Shown here: positions 37,509-45,882 of the stretch, piece after piece
Position numbering within the stretch: position 1 is the stretch's first letter
How the letters are laid out: the number at the start of each line of letters is the position of its first letter
Assembly: GCF_900638555.1 (NCBI RefSeq)
Contig: NZ_LR134525.1
Span: 744,001 to 808,000 of the forward strand
Direction of reading: 5' to 3'
Length of the DNA: 64,000 nucleotides
Source: Neisseria meningitidis
GTDB lineage: Bacteria; Pseudomonadota; Gammaproteobacteria; Burkholderiales; Neisseriaceae
Program-made: the position numbers and the translations under genes
Notes under the pieces: generated by a model
Told to the model about the DNA's origin: nothing
Database searches by the model: none
The model's input: only the letters and a program-made list of their open reading frames with translations

Positions 37509-38234
37509 ATGGAAACACAAAACAAACCTACCGTTACCGACATTGACCGCCCCATACTCGTCCCGCCCGGCGGACATAAAAAAGTCTTGCTGCATTCCTG
37601 CTGCGCCCCGTGCAGCGGCGAAGTGATGGAAGCTATGCTGGCCAGCGGCATTGATTACACCATTTATTTTTACAATCCCAATATCCATCCGCATAAAGAG
37701 TATATGCTCCGAAAAGAGGAAAACGTACGCTTTGCGGAAAAGTTCGGCATCCCTTTCATCGACAAAGACGACGATTACGAAAACGACCGCAAAGAATGGT
37801 TTGCCAAAGCCAAAGGCATGGAGTTTGAGCCGGAACGCGGCATCCGCTGCACCATGTGTTTCGATATGCGTTTTGAAAAGGCGGCGCAATACGCGCATGA
37901 ACACGGGTTCCCCGTCTTTACCAGTTCGCTGGGCATTTCACGCTGGAAAAATATGGCGCAAATCAACGACTGCGGACACCGCGCCGCCGCGCCTTACGAT
38001 GATGTGGTGTATTGGGATTTCAACTGGCGCAAAGGCGGCGGCAGCGCGCGTATGATTGAAATCAGCAAACGTGAAAACTTCTACCAGCAGGAATATTGCG
38101 GTTGTGCCTATTCCCTGAGGGATTCCAACGCCCACCGCAAATCGCAGGGACGCATCCCCATCAAACTCGGCGTGCTGTATTACGGCGACGAATCGACACA
38201 ATACGAACCTGCACCCATCCGGGTGGACAAATAA
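37509..38234 (+). CDS. queH: Epoxyqueuosine reductase QueH
   Basis: 241 residues. The DUF208/QueH signature [11 protein letters not shown] with the adjacent cysteines, CTMCFDMR, and [11 protein letters not shown] near the end supply the Fe-S and metal cysteines. Performs the last step of queuosine synthesis on tRNA, replacing the unrelated cobalamin-dependent QueG. Followed by an uptake-sequence stem at 38242-38267. Confidence 0.9.
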   Translation: METQNKPTVTDIDRPILVPPGGHKKVLLHSCCAPCSGEVMEAMLASGIDYTIYFYNPNIHPHKEYMLRKEENVRFAEKFGIPFIDKDDDYENDRKEWFAKAKGMEFEPERGIRCTMCFDMRFEKAAQYAHEHGFPVFTSSLGISRWKNMAQINDCGHRAAAPYDDVVYWDFNWRKGGGSARMIEISKRENFYQQEYCGCAYSLRDSNAHRKSQGRIPIKLGVLYYGDESTQYEPAPIRVDK

Positions 38235-38241
38235 ACACCCG

Positions 38242-38267
38242 ATGCCGTCTGAAGGTTCAGACGGCAT
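38242..38267. terminator. Uptake-sequence inverted pair after queH
   Basis: ATGCCGTCTGAAGGTTCAGACGGCAT: 12-bp stem with a 2-nt gap, immediately after the stop codon. Confidence 0.7.
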
Positions 38268-38386
38268 CGGGTTCGGCATCGGCACGGGGAAAGGTTTGCC
38301 GGTTTGGCAATCTGCAATCGGAAACCGCATTGGCAAGTTTGCCGTTTTGATAAAACACCCCGTTGCCGCGTCGGGAGGACGGCATT

Positions 38387-39667
38387 ATGAAATCCCTTTT
38401 TATTCGGCTGCTCCTGTTGGGTTCGGCGGCCGGCGTTTTCTATCATACCCAAAACCAATCCCTGCCCGCGGGCGAACTTGTCTATCCGTCCGCACCGCAA
38501 ATCAGGGACGGCGGCGATGCGCTGCACTACCTCAACCGCATCCGCGCCCAAATCGGTTTGCACAAGCTGGCACACGCGCCGGTTTTGGAAAATTCCGCCC
38601 GCAGGCACGCACGCTATCTCACGCTCAATCCCGAAGACGGACACGGCGAACACCATCCCGACAATCCGCACTACACCGCACAAAAGCTGACCGAACGCAC
38701 ACGCCTTGCCGGGTATCTCTACAACGGCGTGCATGAAAACATCAGCACGGAAGAGGAAGCCGCCGAATCGTCCGACAGCGACATCCGCACGCAGCAACGC
38801 CAAGTGGACGGATTAATGAGCGCAATCTACCACCGCCTTTCCCTACTTGACCGCCATACGGATGAGGCAGGAGCGGCATTTGTGCGCGAAAACGGTAAAA
38901 CCGTTCTCGTATTCAATCAGGGCAACGGCAGGTTTGAGCGGCATTGCGCCCAAGGCAGAAATCAGCCGGAAGCAGGACGGAAATATTACCGCAACGCCTG
39001 CCATAACGGTGCGGTCGTGTACACCGACGAAGCCATGCCCGCACAGGAGCTGCTCTATACAGCCTATCCCGTCGGCAACGGCGCACTGCCTTATTTCCAC
39101 GGCGAGCGTCCAGACCCCGTGCCGGAATATGAAATCACGGGCAATCCTGCCAGCATTGATTTTTCCGAGGCGGCAGGCAAAATTACGATGAAAAGTTTCA
39201 AGCTGTATCAGGGTAAAAACGAAATCCGCCCCGTCAGGGTTTTAACCGCCGGCAACGACCCCAACGGCAGGCTGACCGCGTACCAATTCGCGCTTTTCCC
39301 GCTCAAGCCTTTGGAATACGGTACGCTTTATACGGCGGTATTCGACTATGTCCGCAACGGACGGCGCGCGCAGGCGAAATGGCAGTTTAGAACCCGAAAA
39401 CCCGATTACCCTTATTTTGAGGTAAACGGCGGCGAGACACTTGCGGTTAGAAAAGGCGAAAAATATTTCATCCACTGGCGCGGACGCTGGTGTTTGGAAG
39501 CGTGTACCCGTTATACCTACCGGCAGCGACCCGGCAGCCGCCTGTCCATAGGAAGGCACGAGGCGGGCGGCATCGTCTTCAGCGTTGACGGAATGGCGGG
39601 CAGCCGCATCACGCTTGCACCGGAAGGAGAAACGGAACGAGGCGTAACCCTTTATTTACAGGATTGA
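38387..39667 (+). CDS. Exported CAP-domain (SCP/PR-1-like) protein
   Basis: 426 residues from ATG 38387 (GGGAGGAC upstream). N-terminal hydrophobic signal or anchor (SLFIRLLLLGSAAGVFY). A CAP domain (about 40-190) has LNRIRAQIGLHKLAHAP, the His/Glu-type pocket in SARRHARYLTLNP and GVHENIS. The C-terminal 230 residues hold a beta-rich domain with an internal cysteine pair, unknown to me. Bacterial CAP proteins are exported and often linked to cell-wall or host interactions. It is 4 nt upstream of hflX. Confidence 0.78.
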   Translation: MKSLFIRLLLLGSAAGVFYHTQNQSLPAGELVYPSAPQIRDGGDALHYLNRIRAQIGLHKLAHAPVLENSARRHARYLTLNPEDGHGEHHPDNPHYTAQKLTERTRLAGYLYNGVHENISTEEEAAESSDSDIRTQQRQVDGLMSAIYHRLSLLDRHTDEAGAAFVRENGKTVLVFNQGNGRFERHCAQGRNQPEAGRKYYRNACHNGAVVYTDEAMPAQELLYTAYPVGNGALPYFHGERPDPVPEYEITGNPASIDFSEAAGKITMKSFKLYQGKNEIRPVRVLTAGNDPNGRLTAYQFALFPLKPLEYGTLYTAVFDYVRNGRRAQAKWQFRTRKPDYPYFEVNGGETLAVRKGEKYFIHWRGRWCLEACTRYTYRQRPGSRLSIGRHEAGGIVFSVDGMAGSRITLAPEGETERGVTLYLQD

Positions 39668-39671
39668 ATAC

Positions 39672-40850
39672 ATGACAGGCAGAACAGGCCGCAACGGCAG
39701 TACCCAAGCGCAACCCGAACGCGTCATGCTGGTGGGCGTAATGTTGGACAAAGATGGCACGGGCAGCAGTGCCACCCGTCTGAACGGTTTTCAGACGGCA
39801 TTGGCGGAAGCTGTCGAGCTGGTCAAAGCGGCGGGCGGCGATTCCGTGCGCGTGGAGACTGCCAAACGCGACCGTCCGCACACCGCGCTGTTTGTCGGCA
39901 CGGGCAAGGCGGCGGAGCTGTCAGAAGCAGTTGCCGCAGACGGCATCGATTTGGTCGTATTCAACCACGAACTTACGCCCACGCAGGAACGCAATTTGGA
40001 AAAAATCCTCCAATGCCGCGTATTGGACAGAGTGGGGCTGATTCTGGCGATTTTCGCCCGCCGCGCCCGCACGCAGGAAGGCAGGCTGCAAGTCGAGTTG
40101 GCACAATTGAGCCATTTGGCGGGACGCTTGATACGCGGTTACGGCCATCTGCAGAGCCAGCGCGGCGGTATCGGCATGAAAGGCCCCGGCGAAACCAAAC
40201 TGGAAACCGACCGCCGATTGATCGCCCATCGGATCAATGCCTTGAAAAAACAGCTTGCCAACCTCAAAAAACAGCGCGCCCTGCGCCGCAAGTCCCGCGA
40301 ATCGGGCACAATCAAAACGTTTGCGCTGGTCGGCTATACCAATGTCGGCAAATCCAGCCTGTTCAACCGGCTGACCAAGTCGGGCATATATGCGAAAGAC
40401 CAGCTTTTCGCCACACTCGACACGACGGCGCGGCGGCTGTACATCAGTCCCGAATGCAGCATTATCCTGACCGATACCGTCGGATTCGTCAGCGATCTGC
40501 CGCACAAACTGATTTCCGCCTTTTCCGCCACGCTGGAAGAAACCGCGCAAGCCGATGTGCTGCTGCACGTCGTCGATGCCGCCGCTCCGAACAGCGGACA
40601 GCAGATTGAAGACGTGGAAAACGTACTGCAAGAAATCCATGCCGGCGATATTCCGTGCATCAAGGTGCACAACAAAACCGACCTGCTGCCGTCTGAAGAA
40701 CAAAACACGGGCATATGGCGCGACGCTGCGGGAAAAATTGCCGCCGTCCGCATTTCCGTTGCTGAAAATACCGGTATAGACGCACTGCGCGAAGCCATTG
40801 CCGAGTCTTGTGCCGCCGCACCAAACACAGACGAAACCGAAATGCCATGA
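39672..40850 (+). CDS. hflX: Ribosome-associated GTPase HflX
   Basis: 392 residues. An N-terminal HflX domain with GIGMKGPGETKLETDRR, then a TRAFAC-class G domain with Walker A GYTNVGKSS starting at Gly221, DTVGFVSDLPH (G3) and NKTDLL (G4). Splits stalled ribosomes under heat or stress. It starts 4 nt after the CAP-domain gene, and its stop overlaps the start of the ATPase gene as ATGA. Confidence 0.93.
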   Translation: MTGRTGRNGSTQAQPERVMLVGVMLDKDGTGSSATRLNGFQTALAEAVELVKAAGGDSVRVETAKRDRPHTALFVGTGKAAELSEAVAADGIDLVVFNHELTPTQERNLEKILQCRVLDRVGLILAIFARRARTQEGRLQVELAQLSHLAGRLIRGYGHLQSQRGGIGMKGPGETKLETDRRLIAHRINALKKQLANLKKQRALRRKSRESGTIKTFALVGYTNVGKSSLFNRLTKSGIYAKDQLFATLDTTARRLYISPECSIILTDTVGFVSDLPHKLISAFSATLEETAQADVLLHVVDAAAPNSGQQIEDVENVLQEIHAGDIPCIKVHNKTDLLPSEEQNTGIWRDAAGKIAAVRISVAENTGIDALREAIAESCAAAPNTDETEMP

Positions 40851-43318
40851 AAAAAACCTGTTTCCACTGCGGTCTGGATGTTCCCGAACACCTCCACCTG
40901 ACTGTCCGTTACGAAAACGAAGACCGCGAAACCTGCTGCGCCGGCTGTCAGGCGGTCGCACAAAGCATTATTGACGCGGGCTTGGGCAGTTATTACAAAC
41001 AACGCACCGCCGACGCGCAAAAAACCGAGCTGCCGCCCCAAGAAATCCTCGACCAAATCCGCCTGTACGACCTGCCCGAAGTCCAGTCCGACTTTGTGGA
41101 AACCCACGGCGGCACGCGCGAGGCGGTTTTAATGCTCGGCGGCATCACCTGCGCCGCCTGCGTCTGGCTGATCGAACAGCAGCTTTTGCGTACAGACGGC
41201 ATCGTCCGCATCGACCTCAATTACAGCACGCACCGCTGCCGCGTCGTCTGGGACGACGGCAAAATCCGCCTTTCCGACATTCTGTTGAAAATCAGGCAGA
41301 TAGGCTACACCGCCGCACCCTATGACGCGCAAAAAATCGAAGCCGCCAACCAAAAAGAACGCAAACAATACATCGTCCGCCTCGCCGTTGCCGGGCTGGG
41401 GATGATGCAGACGATGATGTTCGCGCTGCCGACCTACCTTTACGGCAGCGACATCGAACCCGATTTCCTGCAAATCCTCCATTGGGGCGGCTTTTTAATG
41501 GTGCTGCCCGTCGTATTCTATTGCGCCGTCCCGTTTTATCAAGGCGCGCTGCGCGACTTGAAAAACCGCCGCGTCGGCATGGATACGCCGATTACCGTCG
41601 CCATCATCATGACCTTTATCGCCGGCGTTTACAGCCTTGCGACAAATGCGGGGCAGGGGATGTATTTCGAATCCATCGCGATGCTGCTGTTTTTCCTGCT
41701 GGGCGGACGCTTTATGGAACACATTGCCCGCCGTAAGGCAGGCGATGCCGCCGAGAGGCTGGTGAAGCTGATTCCTGCGTTTTGCCATCATATGCCCGAT
41801 TACCCCGATACGCAGGAAACCTGCGAGGCAGCTGTCGTCAAATTGAAGGCGGGCGATATCGTGCTGGTCAAACCGGGCGAAACCATCCCCGTTGACGGCA
41901 CGGTGCTGGAAGGAAGCAGTGCCGTCAACGAATCTATGCTGACCGGCGAGAGCCTGCCCGTCGCCAAAATGCCGTCTGAAAAAGTAACCGCCGGCACACT
42001 CAACACGCAAAGCCCCCTGATTATACGCACCGACCGCACCGGCGGTGGCACGCGACTGTCGCACATCGTCCGCCTGCTCGACCGCGCCTTAGCGCAAAAA
42101 CCGCGCACTGCCGAGTTGGCGGAACAATACGCCTCGTCTTTCATATTCGGCGAACTCCTGCTTGCCGTCCCCGTCTTCATCGGCTGGACGCTGTACGCCG
42201 ACGCGCACACCGCATTGTGGATTACCGTCGCCCTGCTGGTCATTACCTGCCCCTGCGCCTTATCGCTTGCCACGCCGACCGCGCTGGCAGCTTCTACCGG
42301 TACGCTGGCGCGTGAAGGTATTTTAATCGGCGGTAAGCAAACCCTGGAAACGCTCGCCCAAACCACCGACATTATTTTCGACAAAACCGGCACGCTGACC
42401 CAAGGCAATCCCGCCGTCCGCCGTATCTCATTGTTGAGAGGCACAGACGAAGCCTTTGTTCTCGCGGTGGCGCAGGCTTTAGAACAACAGTCCGAACATC
42501 CCCTTGCCCGCGCCATCCTCAAACACCGTGTTTCAGACGGCAGCGTCCCCGACATTGCTATTAAACAACGCCTCAACCGCATCGGCGAAGGCGTGGGCGC
42601 GCAACTGACCGTCAACGGCGAAACACAGGTTTGGGCATTGGGCAGGGCATCCTATGTCGCCGAAATTTCAGGTAAAGAACCGCAAACAGAAGGCGGCGGC
42701 AGCGCGGTTTACCTCGGCAGTCAAAGCGGTTTCCAAGCCGTGTTCTACCTGACCGACCCCTTGAAAGACAGCGCGGCGGAGGCGGTGTGGCAGTTGGCAG
42801 GCAAAAACCTGACCCTGCACATCCTCAGCGGCGACCGCGAAACCGCCGTTGCCGAAACCGCCCGCGCCCTGGGTATCACGCACTACCGCGCCCAAGCCAT
42901 GCCCGAGGACAAACTGGAATACGTCAAAGCCTTGCAAAAAGAAGGGAAAAAAGTACTGATGATAGGCGACGGCATCAACGACGCGCCCGTTTTGGCGCAG
43001 GCAGACGTATCCGCCGCCGCAGCGGGCGGGACGGATATTGCGAGGGACGGCGCGGACATTGTGTTATTGAACGAAGATTTGCGTACCGTCGCCCACCTGC
43101 TCGATCAGGCGCGGCGCACCCGGCAGATTATCCGGCAAAACCTGATATGGGCGGGCGCGTACAATATCATTGCCGTACCGCTTGCCGTTTTGGGCTATGT
43201 CCAACCGTGGATAGCCGCACTGGGTATGAGTTTCAGTTCGCTGGCGGTTTTGGGCAATGCCTTGCGCCTTCACAAACGGGGGAAAATGCCGTCTGAAAAA
43301 ATGCCGTCCGAACAATGA
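40847..43318 (+). CDS. ccoI: CcoI/FixI-type copper-transporting P1B ATPase
   Basis: 823 residues. An N-terminal Cys-rich domain (Cys5, Cys8, CCAGC at about 31-35; 'ATPase-cat_bd'), an HMA domain with TCAACVW (Cys102, Cys105), eight membrane helices with the ion motif CPC (468-470), TGES actuator, phosphorylated Asp512 in DKTGTLT, and GDGINDAPVL. The domain order fits CcoI/FixI/CopA2, which exports copper slowly for cbb3 oxidase assembly rather than CopA detoxification. ATG 40847 overlaps the hflX stop. The C-terminus is made of uptake sequence: ATGCCGTCTGAA is read as MPSE, followed by a second variant copy. Confidence 0.88.
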   Translation: MKKTCFHCGLDVPEHLHLTVRYENEDRETCCAGCQAVAQSIIDAGLGSYYKQRTADAQKTELPPQEILDQIRLYDLPEVQSDFVETHGGTREAVLMLGGITCAACVWLIEQQLLRTDGIVRIDLNYSTHRCRVVWDDGKIRLSDILLKIRQIGYTAAPYDAQKIEAANQKERKQYIVRLAVAGLGMMQTMMFALPTYLYGSDIEPDFLQILHWGGFLMVLPVVFYCAVPFYQGALRDLKNRRVGMDTPITVAIIMTFIAGVYSLATNAGQGMYFESIAMLLFFLLGGRFMEHIARRKAGDAAERLVKLIPAFCHHMPDYPDTQETCEAAVVKLKAGDIVLVKPGETIPVDGTVLEGSSAVNESMLTGESLPVAKMPSEKVTAGTLNTQSPLIIRTDRTGGGTRLSHIVRLLDRALAQKPRTAELAEQYASSFIFGELLLAVPVFIGWTLYADAHTALWITVALLVITCPCALSLATPTALAASTGTLAREGILIGGKQTLETLAQTTDIIFDKTGTLTQGNPAVRRISLLRGTDEAFVLAVAQALEQQSEHPLARAILKHRVSDGSVPDIAIKQRLNRIGEGVGAQLTVNGETQVWALGRASYVAEISGKEPQTEGGGSAVYLGSQSGFQAVFYLTDPLKDSAAEAVWQLAGKNLTLHILSGDRETAVAETARALGITHYRAQAMPEDKLEYVKALQKEGKKVLMIGDGINDAPVLAQADVSAAAAGGTDIARDGADIVLLNEDLRTVAHLLDQARRTRQIIRQNLIWAGAYNIIAVPLAVLGYVQPWIAALGMSFSSLAVLGNALRLHKRGKMPSEKMPSEQ

Positions 43319-43339
43319 CGGACGGCGTTGCTTTAGACG

Positions 43340-43380
43340 TATAGTCGATTAAAACAAAAATGAGACGATGAAGGATTACA
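43340..43380. repeat. Degenerate CREE-like end
   Basis: TATAGTCGATTAAAACAAAAATGAGAC is close to the CREE terminus TATAGTGGATTAACAAAAATCAGGAC but has no matching right end within 200 bp. Probably a decayed repeat fragment. Confidence 0.4.
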
Positions 43381-43479
43381 AACTTAAAGTATGCATTGTT
43401 ACCGCTCAAACACGTTGGCGTTTAAAATTTGAGATCGAATTGCTAGGTATTTGATTTTATTAAATAAGAGATTATATTA

Positions 43480-43687
43480 ATGAGGAAAAAAAATTAAAAA
43501 GTGGATTTATGCGATAAATGGAATAATGATGTCAATATGGATTATTTTTTTTCCAAATACCGGTTCTGTGTATGACGGTGGCAGAACAACCATTTTCAAT
43601 GAAAACCATCCTTTTCATTTTATTTTCTGCATAACATTTCTTATTGGGACAATTTTTCTTATATATCATGCATATAATGATAACTAA
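43480..43687 (+). pseudogene. Small membrane protein ORF interrupted at a poly-A tract
   Basis: ATG 43480 opens a frame that closes after five codons. Adding one A to the eight-A run (43486-43493), or removing two, would join it to a frame that runs from 43496 to the stop at 43687. The resulting product of about 68 residues has two hydrophobic segments (WIYAINGIMMSIWIIFF and HFIFCITFLIGTIFLIY) and a polar loop between them. The downstream frame could also start inside at ATG 43526 or 43529 (53 residues). A strong terminator just after the stop supports a real transcription unit. Low GC and no recognisable family; possibly foreign. It may be phase-variable, decayed, or use the internal start. 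Confidence 0.45.
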
Positions 43688-43692
43688 TTTTT

Positions 43693-43740
43693 AACATCCT
43701 TATTGTTATATCATGATGAAATGACAATAAGGATGTTTTT
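43693..43740 (+). terminator. Strong rho-independent terminator
   Basis: Perfect 14-bp stem AACATCCTTATTGT (43693-43706) with its complement at 43724-43737, ending in a T run. Unlike most terminators here it contains no uptake sequence. It follows the small A8 ORF by 5 nt. Confidence 0.85.
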
Positions 43741-43769
43741 CTGCTTTGGCTACGCAGAACACCGTCGTC

Positions 43770-43789
43770 AGTCCCGCGCAAGCGGGAAT
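43770..43789. repeat. dRS3-like repeat (degenerate)
   Basis: AGTCCCGCGCAAGCGGGAAT fits the dRS3 form ATTCCC-N8-GGGAAT with one changed base. dRS3 units flank repeat arrays and serve as filamentous phage targets in Neisseria. Confidence 0.6.
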
Positions 43790-43823
43790 CTATATGTTTG
43801 GTTTCTCTTTTATTTTCAGATAC

Positions 43824-43928
43824 TATAGTGGATTAACAAAAATCAGGACAAGGCGACGAAGCCGTAAACAGTACAAATAGTACGGCAAGGCGAGGCACCG
43901 CTGTACTGGTTTTTGTTAATCCACTATA
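43824..43928. repeat. Correia element (CREE), short 105-bp form
   Basis: TATAGTGGATTAACAAAAAT start and AATCCACTATA end; lacks the internal ~50-bp segment. The 759-bp spacer between ccoI and fpr thus holds a CREE-like fragment, the small ORF, a terminator, a dRS3-like unit and this element. Confidence 0.93.
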
Positions 43929-44004
43929 ATGAAACGGATAAGTTTGGATCCTAGCCTGCGCGGAAATGACGGAAATGTGCATTTCTAATTTTTACCCACT
44001 ATAA

Positions 44005-44040
44005 AAACCCGAATCCTGATTGGCAGGATTCGGGTTTTTT
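44005..44040. terminator. Rho-independent terminator after fpr
   Basis: 14-bp perfect stem 44005-44018 with 44024-44037, loop ATTGG, A/T-flanked, 38 nt past the fpr stop (minus strand). Confidence 0.85.
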
Positions 44041-44077
44041 TATCGCTGATGCCGTTCAGACGGGATTTTCAAACAGC

Positions 44078-44854
44078 TTATTGATCTACAAACGCACGCT
44101 CAATCAGGTAGTCGCCGCGCACGCCTGTTTTCGGGGAGACGGTCAGACCGAAATCGTCCAAAACTTTGCAGGTGTCTTTCAGCATCGCGGGGCTGCCGCA
44201 CAGCATCGCGCGGTCGTCTTGCGGGTTGATTTTGGGCAGGCCGATGTCTTCAAACAGTTTGCCGCTCACCATCAGGTCGGTTAGGCGGCCGTGGTGTTCG
44301 AATTCTTCTCGGGAAACAATCGGGTAGTAAATCAGTTTTTCTTTAACCAAGTCACCGAGGTATTCGTGTTCGGGCAATTCTTTGGTAAAGCGGTCGTAGT
44401 ACGCCAAATCTTTTTTGTAGCGCACGCCGTGTACGAGGATGATTTTTTCAAATTGCTCGTAAATTTCGGGGTCTTTGGTGATGCTCAAGAAAGGAGCGAT
44501 GCCGGTACCGGTGCTCAACAAGTAAAGGTGTTTGCCCGGATTCAGGTCGCCGGCAACCAGGGTTCCGGTCGGTTTTTTGCTGATTAACACGTCGTCGCCG
44601 ACTTTGAGGTGTTGCAGGCGGCTGGTCAGCGGACCGTCTTGGACTTTAATGCTGAAAAATTCGAGGTGTTCTTCCCAGTTGGCGGAGGCGACGCTGTATG
44701 CGCGCATCAGCGGCTTGCCGTCCACCATCAATCCGACCATAACGAACTGTCCGTTTTCAAAGCGCAACGATTCGTCGCGGGTGCAGGTAAAGGTAAAATA
44801 TGCGTCTGTCCAGTGGTGTACGGACAATACTTTTTGGGTATTGAATGCTGCCAT
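44078..44854 (-). CDS. fpr: Ferredoxin/flavodoxin-NADP(+) reductase
   Basis: 258 residues, bacterial subclass I length. FAD site MRAYSVASANWEEHLEFF with the RxYS motif, then STGTGIAPFLS (NADP-binding) and LCGSPAMLKD; C-terminal GVRGDYLIERAFVDQ stacks on FAD. Passes electrons between NADPH and ferredoxin or flavodoxin, for iron-sulfur and haem metabolism and oxidative stress defence. Confidence 0.93.
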   Translation of the reverse strand: MAAFNTQKVLSVHHWTDAYFTFTCTRDESLRFENGQFVMVGLMVDGKPLMRAYSVASANWEEHLEFFSIKVQDGPLTSRLQHLKVGDDVLISKKPTGTLVAGDLNPGKHLYLLSTGTGIAPFLSITKDPEIYEQFEKIILVHGVRYKKDLAYYDRFTKELPEHEYLGDLVKEKLIYYPIVSREEFEHHGRLTDLMVSGKLFEDIGLPKINPQDDRAMLCGSPAMLKDTCKVLDDFGLTVSPKTGVRGDYLIERAFVDQ

Positions 44855-44995
44855 TTGGGTTTCCTGTCAGTAAAAGAAATGGATAGTGCTTGTTCGGGAT
44901 GTGCGGCAGAGTGAAAATGTCTGCCCGATTCGGGGTAAAGCTAAAATTCTAAACGAAACGGATGGTTGCGACAATGCTTGATGCGCGTTGGTTAT

Positions 44996-45023
44996 ATGCC
45001 GTCTGAAGGGCTTCAGACGGCAT
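44996..45023. terminator. Uptake-sequence inverted pair
   Basis: ATGCCGTCTGAAGGGCTTCAGACGGCAT, 12-bp stem, just downstream of the minus-strand kinase-like gene (stop at 45042). Confidence 0.7.
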
Positions 45024-45041
45024 CGTGGGGCGGGCGGCGGC

Positions 45042-45836
45042 TTACGGCGGCATATCGGCAAGGGAAATCAGGGAAATCGAGGCTGCCAGCCTGAGCGCGT
45101 CCCGTCCCCAGCGGGGGTGTTCCAGCCTGCGTATCGGGAGGATCGGTTTGACGGTGGCGGCAATCAGCTTTTGTATTTCGGCAGGCTGATCTGACAATAC
45201 GCCGCCCCATTTTTCCGCAGCCGCTTCCAGCAGTCCGCCGTTTTTCAATATCAGCGCGGTCGAATGAATGTAGCAGAGCCAATCGCGGGCTTGGCATTGC
45301 GCTATGGTCAGGACCTCGGAAGGGTCGTCTTCAAAATCCAAAAAGCTGATGTTTTTTCCGTCCGACATCATATTTCGTGCAAACGCCTGACTGAGGAACT
45401 GCTGTTTTTTATGCACGCGTGCAATGGCTTCCAAACCGGCAAGCCAAGCGTCCGCCTTTCCGGCTTCGGCTTCTTGGCGGATTTGCGTATCGAGCGGGAT
45501 ACCTTCCAAATTTCCGAACATAAGGGCATTTTTCCTGACGGCGAGCAATTCGGGAACGGCTATCCCCGCCGCGCGCAATTCGTACAGGCGTTTTGATTCG
45601 GTTGCAATGGCAGGCTCGCCGCCGAGGCTGGGAACCGGCTTCAACACCCCCAGTTTCAAATATCGGGCAACCATACCGAGCAGCGCGTAACGCCATCGCG
45701 CATTGTGCCTGCCTGCTTTGCGTATCCATACCTTGGTTCCGTCGGCAAGCAGGTGGGGGGCGATGGCTGCCTCCTGTTTTGCCGCCAGTTCGTCCAGCAG
45801 TATGGAAAAATGGGTTTCCTGCATAGGTACGGTCAT
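45042..45836 (-). CDS. BUD32-like / lipopolysaccharide-kinase-like protein
   Basis: 264 residues. Weak but visible protein-kinase-like order: Gly-poor N-lobe with KVWIRKAGRHN (candidate lysine), an acidic helix, then ISFLDFEDDPSEVL as the metal-binding Asp motif (DFG-like), with an unusual catalytic-loop region. Such proteins in Neisseria are labelled BUD32-family or LPS core heptose kinase-like; I cannot assign the substrate. It shares the minus strand with thrC, starting 46 nt after the thrC stop, so probably co-transcribed. Confidence 0.65.
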   Translation of the reverse strand: MTVPMQETHFSILLDELAAKQEAAIAPHLLADGTKVWIRKAGRHNARWRYALLGMVARYLKLGVLKPVPSLGGEPAIATESKRLYELRAAGIAVPELLAVRKNALMFGNLEGIPLDTQIRQEAEAGKADAWLAGLEAIARVHKKQQFLSQAFARNMMSDGKNISFLDFEDDPSEVLTIAQCQARDWLCYIHSTALILKNGGLLEAAAEKWGGVLSDQPAEIQKLIAATVKPILPIRRLEHPRWGRDALRLAASISLISLADMPP

Positions 45837-45882
45837 TTTCTTTCAATCTTAAGTTCGGACGGAATGCCGCCCATACGGAACA

